A stretch of DNA of 64,000 bases. Origin: CAZSHG01 sp964459995 (GTDB lineage Bacteria > UBP14 > UBA6098). Both the position numbers and the translations under genes were made by a program. The stretch spans positions 62,001 to 126,000 of the forward strand of contig CAYWOR010000006.1 of assembly GCA_964459995.1 (NCBI GenBank), written 5' to 3'. The notes beneath the pieces are model-generated. The model had not been told where the DNA came from, made no database searches, and was given only the letters and a program-made list of their open reading frames with translations. Positions 1 to 8,846 of this stretch are shown here, in pieces (positions within the stretch are counted from its first letter, which is position 1; each line of letters begins with the position of its first letter).

Positions 1-207
1 CGGGGAGATTACAAAGCTTCCGTCTCCTAAGAAGACCCTCTCTGGATCGCGAAGAAAATATAGCGAGAAACCTGCGAGGAATACGAACACACCCGAAATG
101 AAGTATCCGACCTTCATCCCCGGCAAAATCGCAAAAATCGCGAGGATAAGGAAAATACTGAAAAACCTTTTCGCTTCGGGGTCGAATTTTAACATTTGCT
201 TTCTCAT
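1..207 (-). CDS. psd: Phosphatidylserine decarboxylase family protein, 5' part only
   Basis: The complement of the first 207 bases reads as 69 codons from an ATG at 207 and runs off the window edge, so only the N-terminus is seen. Two hydrophobic segments (about residues 15-30 and 36-52) are followed by FLRDPER and then SFVISP, which match the FFRDPxR and VVSPADG landmarks at the start of short-form phosphatidylserine decarboxylases. Such enzymes decarboxylate phosphatidylserine to phosphatidylethanolamine at the inner membrane; the self-cleaving serine site that makes the pyruvoyl group would lie outside the window. It is divergent from pheT. An archaetidylserine-type relative of the same family cannot be excluded. 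Confidence 0.75.
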   Translation of the reverse strand, partial: MRKQMLKFDPEAKRFFSIFLILAIFAILPGMKVGYFISGVFVFLAGFSLYFLRDPERVFLGDGSFVISP

Positions 208-361
208 CCGTAAAAAATCGATGCCAAATTATGTTAATATATAGGTTTTGCATATATATCAAAGCAAAAAATACGGTTTGAATGACATCTTCGATTTTGC
301 TTGCAAAGACGATCTGATTCTTATATTTTAAATGTTTATTGAATTTCGAAATGAGGATAAG
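208..361. promoter_or_regulatory. Divergent promoter region between psd and pheT
   Basis: This AT-rich gap of about 150 bp must hold start sites for both directions. For pheT a weak candidate is TTGCAA (301-306) and TATATT (322-327) with a short 15-bp spacer. For psd the complement holds TTTGAT, a 16-bp spacer and TATATT around 235-262. Neither is strong. GAGGATAAG just before 362 is the likely pheT ribosome site. Confidence 0.35.
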
Positions 362-2737
362 ATGAAGACACCCCTCAAATGGCTTTTAGAACTCTGCCCC
401 TACGACGGTGGAGTTGATAAAATCGTGGATATGCTCACAATGAGTGGCACCGAGGTCGAATCGGTCGAGGATTTATCTTCTCGATTCGAAGGCGTGGTCA
501 TCGGCCTCGTGAAATCGATACAAGCCGATAACCCGTTGGCCGGAATGTTTCTTTGCGAGGTCGAATATGGCGAAGGCAAAACCGCTCAGGTTTTATCCCG
601 TGCGCCGAATATCGCAGTAGGGAATCTGTATCCATTCGCGCCTATCGGGGCGAGGCTTTTTGGCGGGAAGGTCATCGGGAATGCTGAATTCGAGGGGGTT
701 TCGAGCGAAGGTATGCTTTGCTCCGGAGTGGAGCTCGGTCTCGGCGATCCAAAAGACAAGCTTCTTGAGATTGCACCCGGAACACGTGTCGGCGCGGATG
801 TCAAGAAACTATTACAATGGGACGACGTTGTTATCGAAATGGAAGTTACCCCAAATCGGCCCGACTGTTACGGCATACTTGGGCTTGCGCGAGAATTGTC
901 CGCGCTCACCGGTGTTCCTTTGGAAGATGAGTATCATATGCCGATACAAAATGGAACACCTGCCAAGAATTTTATCGACATAAGAATTGAGGATCCAAAG
1001 GGTTGTCCGCGATATTCGGCGAGGGTAATCGAGAATCTAAAAATTGCACCGTCTCCCTTGAGAATTATGGGCAGACTTTCGGCTTGTGGAATCCGTCCCA
1101 TAAATAATGTTGTCGATGCTACTAATTACGTGATGATGCTTTTATCGCATCCTCTTCATGCTTTCGATTTAGACAAACTTGGGTCGGACGCCATAATCGT
1201 CCGCAACGCCTTGCAGGGAGAGATATTCACAACCCTCGACAGCGAAGAGCGCAAATTATCCTCCGAGCATCTTCTTATCACCACACCCGAACGCCCTGTG
1301 GCAATCGCCGGGGTTATGGGCGGCCTAAACAGCGAGGTTGACGAAAGAACTACACGCATCCTCCTCGAATCGGCATATTTCAACCCCCGCAAGATACGCC
1401 GCGCCTCCCGGCAGTTGGGCTTGATAACCGACAGCTCGGTGCGTTTTGAGCGTGGCGCGGATCCCAATAGCACCGTCCGCGCGGCTGACGAATGCGCTTC
1501 GCTTATCGCATTCACCGCATCAGCCGAGGTTTGCGAAGGGGTTGTGGACGTTTTTCCGAGCAAAATCGAGCCGTTGGAAATCCCTCTAAATCCGAAAACA
1601 TTGTCGAACGTCCTTGGAATAGAAATCTGCGAAGACGAATATTCCAAAATACTCATCGCGTTAGGTCTGGAAAAAACATCGAAGGGCGACTGGAAAGTTC
1701 CCACATTCCGTCCCGATTTAACTCGTGAAATCGACCTCGTCGAGGAGGTTGGGCGGATTTACGGCTATTCTAAAATCGATCCGAAACTTGAGAGCGCCGG
1801 CCCGATCCCTCCCTCGATTCCCGAAACAATCCGTTTTGGTAGAAAAATCGCCGGTGTTATGAATGGCCTCGGCTACACCGAAGCACAGTCGGACCCGCTC
1901 GGCAAAGGCAGACTATATAAGCCTTTCTCAGATAAAGGATTAGTCGAACTGGAAAATCCAATCTCGGAAGACTTCAGATTCATGCGGCCTGCAATTCTTC
2001 CAAGCCTTCTATCAGCGGCGGCATACAACCTCAACCGGCAAGCCGAGATAATCCGACTTTACGAATACGACAAAGTCTATCTTGGTCTCCGCGATGGCGA
2101 ACCTTATGAGGAATACCATCTCGCAGGTGTTTTAACCGGACTCGCCGAAAATCCCGGCTGGCAAGGCTCTGAGGCAAAAATCGATATTTTCGATTTAAAG
2201 GGTGTTCTCGAAAGCCTGTATAACAATATCGGTCTCAAACTTTTCTTTCTTGAGAGCGAATCCGAGATTTTCGCAAAGGGCAAGGCTTTTACAATCGAAG
2301 ACTCAAACGGTGAAATTATCGGCCATGCGGGGCAAATCGCAACGAATATCGCCGATATTTTCGATATCGATATTCCGGTCTATGGATTCGAAATCGAGAC
2401 TGAGAAGAGCCTACAGCAAGTTTTCGGAGAACGTAAATACGCCGGTTTGCCGATATTCCCCTCTACACGCCGCGATGTCGCGCTTATAGTGGATAGCAAA
2501 ATTTCCGCCGGCGAAATCCTCGACGAAGCGCGGAAAAATTCCACAGAGATGCTCGAAGATGTCTATATATTCGATGTTTACGAAGGTAAGCCTATTCCCT
2601 TCGGCAAAAAATCGATAGGTGTCGCGGCGGTTTTCCGGTCACCAAGTTCTACAATCACGGACAAAGAAGCAAATGTGCTTCACGGAAGGATTGTGGACGC
2701 CCTCGTGAACAAATTCGACGCCTCGATACGCGATTAG
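362..2737 (+). CDS. pheT: Phenylalanine--tRNA ligase beta subunit
   Basis: PheT pairs with PheS to charge tRNA-Phe in the cytoplasm. The 791 residues from the ATG at 362 have the usual bacterial length and layout: an OB-fold tRNA-binding domain (about 40-145), the B3/B4 editing region with RPINNVVDATNYVM and IAGVMGG (about 200-375), B5 with VEEVGRIYGY, and a C-terminal ferredoxin-like anticodon-binding domain from FPSTRRDVAL to the end. An ATG 30 bases upstream is in frame, but MKTPLKWLLELCP matches the family start and has GAGGATAAG before it, so 362 is chosen. PheS is not next door: the upstream neighbour is the divergent psd and the downstream gene encodes an exported protein. The gene ends in TAG. 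Confidence 0.97.
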   Translation: MKTPLKWLLELCPYDGGVDKIVDMLTMSGTEVESVEDLSSRFEGVVIGLVKSIQADNPLAGMFLCEVEYGEGKTAQVLSRAPNIAVGNLYPFAPIGARLFGGKVIGNAEFEGVSSEGMLCSGVELGLGDPKDKLLEIAPGTRVGADVKKLLQWDDVVIEMEVTPNRPDCYGILGLARELSALTGVPLEDEYHMPIQNGTPAKNFIDIRIEDPKGCPRYSARVIENLKIAPSPLRIMGRLSACGIRPINNVVDATNYVMMLLSHPLHAFDLDKLGSDAIIVRNALQGEIFTTLDSEERKLSSEHLLITTPERPVAIAGVMGGLNSEVDERTTRILLESAYFNPRKIRRASRQLGLITDSSVRFERGADPNSTVRAADECASLIAFTASAEVCEGVVDVFPSKIEPLEIPLNPKTLSNVLGIEICEDEYSKILIALGLEKTSKGDWKVPTFRPDLTREIDLVEEVGRIYGYSKIDPKLESAGPIPPSIPETIRFGRKIAGVMNGLGYTEAQSDPLGKGRLYKPFSDKGLVELENPISEDFRFMRPAILPSLLSAAAYNLNRQAEIIRLYEYDKVYLGLRDGEPYEEYHLAGVLTGLAENPGWQGSEAKIDIFDLKGVLESLYNNIGLKLFFLESESEIFAKGKAFTIEDSNGEIIGHAGQIATNIADIFDIDIPVYGFEIETEKSLQQVFGERKYAGLPIFPSTRRDVALIVDSKISAGEILDEARKNSTEMLEDVYIFDVYEGKPIPFGKKSIGVAAVFRSPSSTITDKEANVLHGRIVDALVNKFDASIRD

Positions 2738-2779
2738 GGCGGATTTGCGGTTGGATTCGCACGCGAATAAGCTTTTTCG

Positions 2780-2808
2780 TTGACTTTGCTGGCGAAAATC
2801 GATAATTT
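2780..2808 (+). promoter_or_regulatory. Sigma-70-type promoter of the 2862-12065 exported-protein operon
   Basis: TTGACT (2780-2785), 17 bp, TAATTT (2803-2808), about 55 bases before the ATG at 2862, which has GGAGGGG just upstream. The three genes after it follow with almost no gaps, so this may drive the whole set. Confidence 0.55.
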
Positions 2809-2861
2809 TCAATAAATAGTTATTCCATTTCAATTTAATCCCCAGAAACTTTGGAGGGGAA

Positions 2862-4784
2862 ATGGGCTTCAGATTTACTTACCTTACGATAATTCTCTTA
2901 ATATCATCGTCTATTTTTGCAGGGAACCTGCTTCTGCGGATTTACGATTCCACCGGAATTCCGGTTGACAGCGTCTTTGTCCGCGGAGACCTTCGCGACA
3001 CACGAAGCCTTCGCGCATCGGTGCCGAGAGCATTTGCAGGACACGAATACAGAGTCGGCGTGTTTTTCGCGGATTCACCGGAGACCGAGCTTTTCAGCCT
3101 TCTAGAGCCGATGGATGTGGTCGATTACGCCAATCAAGCCGGATGGGCGCATATCGCCGCTACTGCGCTGAATGTTCCGAGCGGGGACACGGCCAATTTC
3201 GCATGGTTCGCGGATTCCGCGAGGATTGCGGGCGGTGCTTATATCGCGGTATGGTCGGACAGCACCACATGGGCTTTTTTTGCGGACTCCGCAATGATAG
3301 CTCTTTTCGCGGATTCGGCATACCACTCCATTTTCTCTGATACCGCTGAATTCGCGCGGAATGCGGTAGTTCCGGACACCGTCGATTTCGCTTTTTGGGC
3401 GGACAGCGCAAACTGGGCGCGTCGAGCCGATTCTTCGTCTTATGCCGACACATCGCTTTTTGCTTTCTTTGCAGATACAGCCGAATTTGCTCGAAATGCC
3501 ATTGTGCCGGATTCCGTTCTCTACGCCGACAGCGCTAGTTGGGCGGACACAGCGGGATATTCCTTCGCTTCCGGTATTGCGGACACGGCGATAACCGCCT
3601 TGCTTGCCCTGTATGCAGTCAACGCCGAATCTTCGGTTTATGCCGATACTGCAGAATACGCACGGAATATGGATTTGCCGGACACAGTCGATTTCGCTTT
3701 TTGGGCGGACAGCGCGAACTGGGCACTTAGAGCCGATTCAGCAACCTTCGCCGACACCGCAGACTTCGCCCGGAACATCGATACATGCACTTTCGAGAAA
3801 TACATCGTCGTTGCGCCGAGTTGCGGCGATTACGACAATCTCGCGGACGCCTTCTCTGCGATACCACCCGGCGAGGAACAGTGGGTCATAAAAATTATGC
3901 CCGGCAACTACACCGTCTCGTCGCCCTTAACCCTCCCGACCCTCGTAACATTGAAAGGGGACGGCCCCGATGTCGTTTCGATTTTCCTCGGGGCGAATTT
4001 AACCATGGGCAGTTTTTCCGCGATTCGGGACATACAGTTTAACGGCGGCGAGATTCATATGCAGGGCAATAACATACTCCAAAACTGTATTTTGGACACA
4101 ACGGAGCTTTTCATCGACGGCAGTCAGGCGAACGCTTTGGACAGAATTATTTTCCGCGGCGACGGAGGTTATGTCGCAGTTCGAGTTGCGGCTTCGGCGG
4201 GTGTCAATCTTTTCGGATGCGCCTTCTACAACGGCCAAAGCGGAATCTCCGCGACAGCTAACGGTGCGCTTTTCAGAGCTGTGAACTGTATCTTTTATTC
4301 CATAACACAAGCTTTCACGCTCACCGGCACCGGCGCAACCGGAATTCTGGAAAACTGCATCGCTTCAGCTTCGGGATACAGCCTCGGACTGACATCGATT
4401 TTGCAGATAGATTCGCCATCGAACGCGAGCTTCGGAATCTCCTATGCGGCAAATGTTATGTTTCTCGATCAGGCTCGCTACACCGGATACACGCCCTCTG
4501 GCGGCGATTGGAGCTGGACTGCATCGCCGAATCAGGTTGACGATGCCCTCGATAGGCTTTCAACACAGGTGCCGGCCCCCGGAAGGGATGTGCAGACACA
4601 GAGCTTAACCGCATCCGAGAGGGTAAACCTACCTATTTACAGCGGCGCGAATCCAACGCCCACAGGGCTTGCCTTCGCACCTGTTAACGGCGATATGATA
4701 ATATGGAACGACACATCGAGCGGAAACGACTATAAAATCTGCATCCGTGTCGGCGGACTTTGGGAGTGCGCGGACACAAACTAA
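2862..4784 (+). CDS. Exported ADSA-repeat protein with beta-helix domain
   Basis: A 640-residue protein with a signal peptide (residues 1-20, ending SIFAG). Residues about 95-310 are dominated by short units of the form [F/Y/W]AD[S/T]AxxA, with two larger near-identical blocks that contain VVPDTVDFAFWADSANWA and LPDTVDFAFWADSANWA. Residues about 320-500 look like a right-handed beta-helix of the pectin-lyase kind (IKIMPGNYTVSSPLTLP, then repeated LxNCI turns). The last 70 residues, with APVNGDMIIWND and GGLWECAD, resemble the tip of phage-tail or adhesin-like fibres. It has no PNPFN tail. I infer a surface fibre or adhesin; no catalytic site is visible. The ATG at 2862 follows GGAGGGGAA, and the next gene starts 6 bases after its stop. 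Confidence 0.8.
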   Translation: MGFRFTYLTIILLISSSIFAGNLLLRIYDSTGIPVDSVFVRGDLRDTRSLRASVPRAFAGHEYRVGVFFADSPETELFSLLEPMDVVDYANQAGWAHIAATALNVPSGDTANFAWFADSARIAGGAYIAVWSDSTTWAFFADSAMIALFADSAYHSIFSDTAEFARNAVVPDTVDFAFWADSANWARRADSSSYADTSLFAFFADTAEFARNAIVPDSVLYADSASWADTAGYSFASGIADTAITALLALYAVNAESSVYADTAEYARNMDLPDTVDFAFWADSANWALRADSATFADTADFARNIDTCTFEKYIVVAPSCGDYDNLADAFSAIPPGEEQWVIKIMPGNYTVSSPLTLPTLVTLKGDGPDVVSIFLGANLTMGSFSAIRDIQFNGGEIHMQGNNILQNCILDTTELFIDGSQANALDRIIFRGDGGYVAVRVAASAGVNLFGCAFYNGQSGISATANGALFRAVNCIFYSITQAFTLTGTGATGILENCIASASGYSLGLTSILQIDSPSNASFGISYAANVMFLDQARYTGYTPSGGDWSWTASPNQVDDALDRLSTQVPAPGRDVQTQSLTASERVNLPIYSGANPTPTGLAFAPVNGDMIIWNDTSSGNDYKICIRVGGLWECADTN

Positions 4785-4790
4785 TATGAT

Positions 4791-7700
4791 ATGAGGCGAT
4801 TCTCTCTTGTCATAATTTTGCTACTGCCGCTTCTGGCCTTCGCGCAGGGGTTCTGCGTCGATTGGCTTCCGGTCTATCTTTGCGGAGAGAGTTGTTTTGA
4901 ACCGATTTTCTGCGATGGCATCGATAGTGTGTTCATCTACAGCACCATGGCGGATTCGAACCCGGATTTGACTACCGGAGAGTGGTTCCGGATTCCAATC
5001 GAAACGCCAAGAATATGCAACGCGGCATTCCCCGGTCCGTCCGGATGGGTTTTCGGATGGGACAGCGTTTATGTTCGCGTCGATTCAGCCGGAACAACCC
5101 TCGATAGCGTCCTCTGGATATTCCACTACCCCCCCGATTCCGGATGGACATCGAACATAGAAATTTGCCCGGGGGATTCGTCGCAGTTTTTCGTGAGATG
5201 GTTGAGTGTCGCAAGCGCTGAAGAATGGAACTTCGCGAGCGATTCGATATGGATTTCAAATACAACATCCCACCGCGCGGAAATCGGCTATAATATATGT
5301 ATAGCTGTCGATCATCAGGCGTATTGGTCGCCGGACAGTTTTACTTCGCCCAACGGCATCGAAATAGATTCCCTCTACGACCCCTGTCAGTCCGCGGTCT
5401 GCACGACATTCACCCTTCTGCCCGACGATGTCGTCGATGACGGATTTTACCAGATTTGTCCCGGCGTCTGCGAGACTTTGATAATCGCAACCTATTATGA
5501 ATACGATCATTGCCTCGTTTACGATTCCCTTCGATGGTGTTTTTACGACTCGACCGTCGCACCTGCCACCGAGCTTGCCGATACAATCGTTTTCTGCGCG
5601 GAGGATTGCGGCACACTTTGGGTTTATTACGAGGATGTCGGCGGTTGCGGAGGGATTATCGACAGTTTCGCCGTGGTCGTGAACTGCATGGACTACGATA
5701 TACGCGTCAACGGCGCGATTTACGACTCCACCGAGATGTTCTGCGAGGGTGACACGCTTCGACTTTGTCTTACCGGCGATTTGTGCTCGACTTTCGAATT
5801 TGACGATGTCTGCTGGGACATCGGCGACAGCACACTATGCACTCTCTGCGTGGATGTCCGGCTGGATTCGAGCATGTGGGTTTATCTCGACATCGACGAC
5901 TGCTGGGGTTGCGGCCTTCGCGATTCCATCCGCATAAGCACTTATCCGCGAATCGAGGTGGATCTGCTGATCGATGGCGGATGCGCGGGCGATTCGACCT
6001 TTTTCATCGTGGAACAGGCGGGAACGGTCGGTGTCGATTCCATCTACGTCGAGTTCGGAGACGGCGCGTGGGGCGGGTTTGCCGTCGATAGTCTTCCTTT
6101 TGTTTTCGGGCATCCCTACGGCGCGCCCGGAAATTATATAGCCATACTTACTTATTTCTCAGAATTCGGATGTCCCCTTCGCGACAGCATTTTAATAACG
6201 CAATATCATATCGCCGGTTCGCTTGAGGCTTATCCTAACCCGGTTTGCGCGGGGGGAGTTCTCACTCTGGACGCCTCCGCGAGCAGTGCCGAACCTCTCA
6301 TAGCGATGAGCTATGAATTCTTTGCGCCGGATTCCTCCCCACTATGTGAATCCTCGACGGGGTCGATTTGCGTGGACACCGTTTATATTCCGGGTCTCTA
6401 TTTTGTCGTGATCACCGCCGGCGGCTGTTCGGACACTTTTTACAGATGGGTCGATGTGATTCGCGCGGAAATCGATTCCGTGCCCGATGTATGCGCAATC
6501 GAGGGATGCACGAAATGTATCGAGCTTACCTCGACAGCCTATTCATGCACAACAGGAGCGGTTTTCGGTTATCGAAGGATTTTCGCGGATTCGGTCGGTG
6601 CATTGACAACCCTTCCGGGTTCGCTAATGTGCATTCCGCCGGTTTTGGACAGCACCTTTTATCGCACCTATTCATGGTGCAGTGGTTGCCCCGACGGCAA
6701 AGACTCGACCGACATCCTGTTCGTCCCGGTGGATGTTGCAACCGGCCTTCGCGACACGATTATTTGCTACGGCGACCTCGTGCCGAACATATTGAACCCC
6801 GATTCCCTCGAAATCGAACCTCCCGCCTGCGATTTGATTGTTCAAGTGCTTTTCGAATACACCGATTCCCTCGGTGCTCATTCCGTGCTTCTTCGCGATT
6901 GGATTTCGCCCTTCTCACTGCCGGTCTATTTCGGCTATGATGTTTTCGATCCCGGTCGTATTGTCTATCGTTTTGCGGTTTATGACGACACCACTTGCGT
7001 TCTGGAAGAATCGGCGGAACTGAGGCTTCTCCATCCGGTCGCGAACCTCGCAATCTCGCCGGATACCCTTTGCGAATTCGGCGCGGATTCGATTCTTTTC
7101 GACGCCTCTGGTTCTTTCTATAACTGCACCGGTTATCGAATGTCCTTCGCCTATTTTACGGTGGATTCGGACAGCGTTTTCTCGCCGATTTACCCCGACT
7201 ACGGCTGTTGCGAACTCGACGCCGACAGCGTTATATGGCCGATGGAATTTTCGGCCGGCGAGAATCTTTTCGCGGTGATTGTCTGCATGGCGGATTCGCT
7301 CACAGGCGGAATTCTGGACTGTTGCGACACAGCTTTCGCGAGCCTTTTCGTTTGGGAGAGCTACACACCTACAATTTCCATAGCCCCGGAGTGCGCGCCG
7401 AACACTGTTCTCGGCGGGGATTCGATTTTCGCTTCGATCGAGGATACTCTCGACTTCGATTCGGTAATTTGGGGACTCTCCTGCCCTGCATCGCTCGATT
7501 CTATCGGAGAGGGAAATTCGGTCGCGGTCTTTGTGCCGGAAACGGCAGAAAGCCTTATTATATGCTTATCCGCCACAGCCGGACCTTGCACACTTTGTAT
7601 TTGCGAGACTCTTCTCGTCGTGCGGCCCATAACCGCGCTGAATTGCGGCCCGGCAACCGCTTTCGAGGATTCACTATTCGAGTTCGATATCTCGGCATGT

Positions 7701-8846
7701 TTCGAAAATCCCTCCGGCTACGGTTATTCGATGGCTATCATTTCCGCGCCCTCTTCGGAAATTCTCCTCGCCGGCGAGGTTCTGACCTGGGATTCCCCCT
7801 CGAATTGCGAGGTTGGGATTGGCAGTGTCTTTGTCGAGGTCATAAGCGAATCGCCATGCGCGGAGATTTGCACCATCGCTCTGGAAATCGTCGTCAGAAA
7901 TGAACATGATGCCATAGTGGGAATAGACGCGGCGTTCGGCACCGCATGCCTCGATTCCCTCGTCTTTGAAAGGCTGGACACAACCCTCGCGGAGCTTCTC
8001 TTGTGGGGCGCGGAGGGTTACTGCACGGATATAGGTCTTCGATTTTTAGCCGAAGATTCTCTCTGCGTCTGCGGTTTCCGCACCGACGAGACATTGGAGT
8101 GGGTTACTATCGACGAATTCACGGGAAGCTTCTCTGCCGACCATTCCCATGTCGCACGGGGAGTTTATCTCGGCGAAATCTACTTCAGCGACTGCCATTC
8201 GGAGGACACGATCCGTATCGAACTGAATATTCCCCATCACGCGCCGGAGTTTATCGGCGGATTCCGCGAGATTCTGATTCCGAACAGTCTCGACACAGCG
8301 ATTGTATCCCTGCGCGATTTCATCGACACCGATGGCGACCCCATCGATTTCGACACATTCACGATAACCCGCAGAGACAATTACGACCGGCTTCAGCGTG
8401 CGGCTGACCTTATCGTTATTCGAGCCTCTGACCAATACTCGAACTATCCCGACGCGCCGGACACGCTTAGAATCACCGTTTCGGATACAACCGGCAGATC
8501 TGTCAATACCACAATTCTCGTATGGGTTTATGACCCCGACAAGATTGAAGTCGAGCCGGGAAAGCCTGAATTCACGGAGCTTTCTGGCGTTTATCCTAAT
8601 CCGTTCAATGCTGTAGCCCACATCGAGGCGGCTTTCGCGGAACCCGATTTCGCCACAGTCGAGATATACGATATCTCCGGACGCAAAGTCTGCGATATTT
8701 TCCGCGGCCATGTCTTTGCGGGAAAATATAAATTCACATGGAACGGCGTCCATGACAGCGGCGCATCGGCAAGCTCCGGAGTTTATTTCGTGCGAATGAC
8801 AGCCGGCGAGAAAAATTTCGTGAAATCAATCACACTACTCAAATAA
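4791..8846 (+). CDS. Giant cysteine-rich exported protein with T9SS type A sorting domain
   Basis: A 1351-residue protein with a signal peptide (MRRFSLVIILLLPLLAFAQG). The body is many Ig/PKD-like beta modules, rich in Asp-Ser pairs and cysteines (CxxC and CC pairs throughout), including a PKD-like segment near residues 390-460 (VYVEFGDG-type turn). The last 85 residues are a sorting domain: YPNPFNAVAHIEAAF, then VEIYDISGRKV, then SSGVYFVRMT and a basic end. In T9SS bacteria this tail directs passage across the outer membrane and is then removed. The cysteine load implies many disulfides. No enzyme motif was recognised, so a structural or adhesive role is inferred. The stop overlaps the next start (TAATG). 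Confidence 0.85.
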   Translation: MRRFSLVIILLLPLLAFAQGFCVDWLPVYLCGESCFEPIFCDGIDSVFIYSTMADSNPDLTTGEWFRIPIETPRICNAAFPGPSGWVFGWDSVYVRVDSAGTTLDSVLWIFHYPPDSGWTSNIEICPGDSSQFFVRWLSVASAEEWNFASDSIWISNTTSHRAEIGYNICIAVDHQAYWSPDSFTSPNGIEIDSLYDPCQSAVCTTFTLLPDDVVDDGFYQICPGVCETLIIATYYEYDHCLVYDSLRWCFYDSTVAPATELADTIVFCAEDCGTLWVYYEDVGGCGGIIDSFAVVVNCMDYDIRVNGAIYDSTEMFCEGDTLRLCLTGDLCSTFEFDDVCWDIGDSTLCTLCVDVRLDSSMWVYLDIDDCWGCGLRDSIRISTYPRIEVDLLIDGGCAGDSTFFIVEQAGTVGVDSIYVEFGDGAWGGFAVDSLPFVFGHPYGAPGNYIAILTYFSEFGCPLRDSILITQYHIAGSLEAYPNPVCAGGVLTLDASASSAEPLIAMSYEFFAPDSSPLCESSTGSICVDTVYIPGLYFVVITAGGCSDTFYRWVDVIRAEIDSVPDVCAIEGCTKCIELTSTAYSCTTGAVFGYRRIFADSVGALTTLPGSLMCIPPVLDSTFYRTYSWCSGCPDGKDSTDILFVPVDVATGLRDTIICYGDLVPNILNPDSLEIEPPACDLIVQVLFEYTDSLGAHSVLLRDWISPFSLPVYFGYDVFDPGRIVYRFAVYDDTTCVLEESAELRLLHPVANLAISPDTLCEFGADSILFDASGSFYNCTGYRMSFAYFTVDSDSVFSPIYPDYGCCELDADSVIWPMEFSAGENLFAVIVCMADSLTGGILDCCDTAFASLFVWESYTPTISIAPECAPNTVLGGDSIFASIEDTLDFDSVIWGLSCPASLDSIGEGNSVAVFVPETAESLIICLSATAGPCTLCICETLLVVRPITALNCGPATAFEDSLFEFDISACFENPSGYGYSMAIISAPSSEILLAGEVLTWDSPSNCEVGIGSVFVEVISESPCAEICTIALEIVVRNEHDAIVGIDAAFGTACLDSLVFERLDTTLAELLLWGAEGYCTDIGLRFLAEDSLCVCGFRTDETLEWVTIDEFTGSFSADHSHVARGVYLGEIYFSDCHSEDTIRIELNIPHHAPEFIGGFREILIPNSLDTAIVSLRDFIDTDGDPIDFDTFTITRRDNYDRLQRAADLIVIRASDQYSNYPDAPDTLRITVSDTTGRSVNTTILVWVYDPDKIEVEPGKPEFTELSGVYPNPFNAVAHIEAAFAEPDFATVEIYDISGRKVCDIFRGHVFAGKYKFTWNGVHDSGASASSGVYFVRMTAGEKNFVKSITLLK

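Noticed and set aside
8046..8753. 235-residue minus-strand frame opposite the cysteine-rich gene
   Set aside because: It lies wholly inside a coherent exported protein, including its sorting domain, and has no ribosome site.
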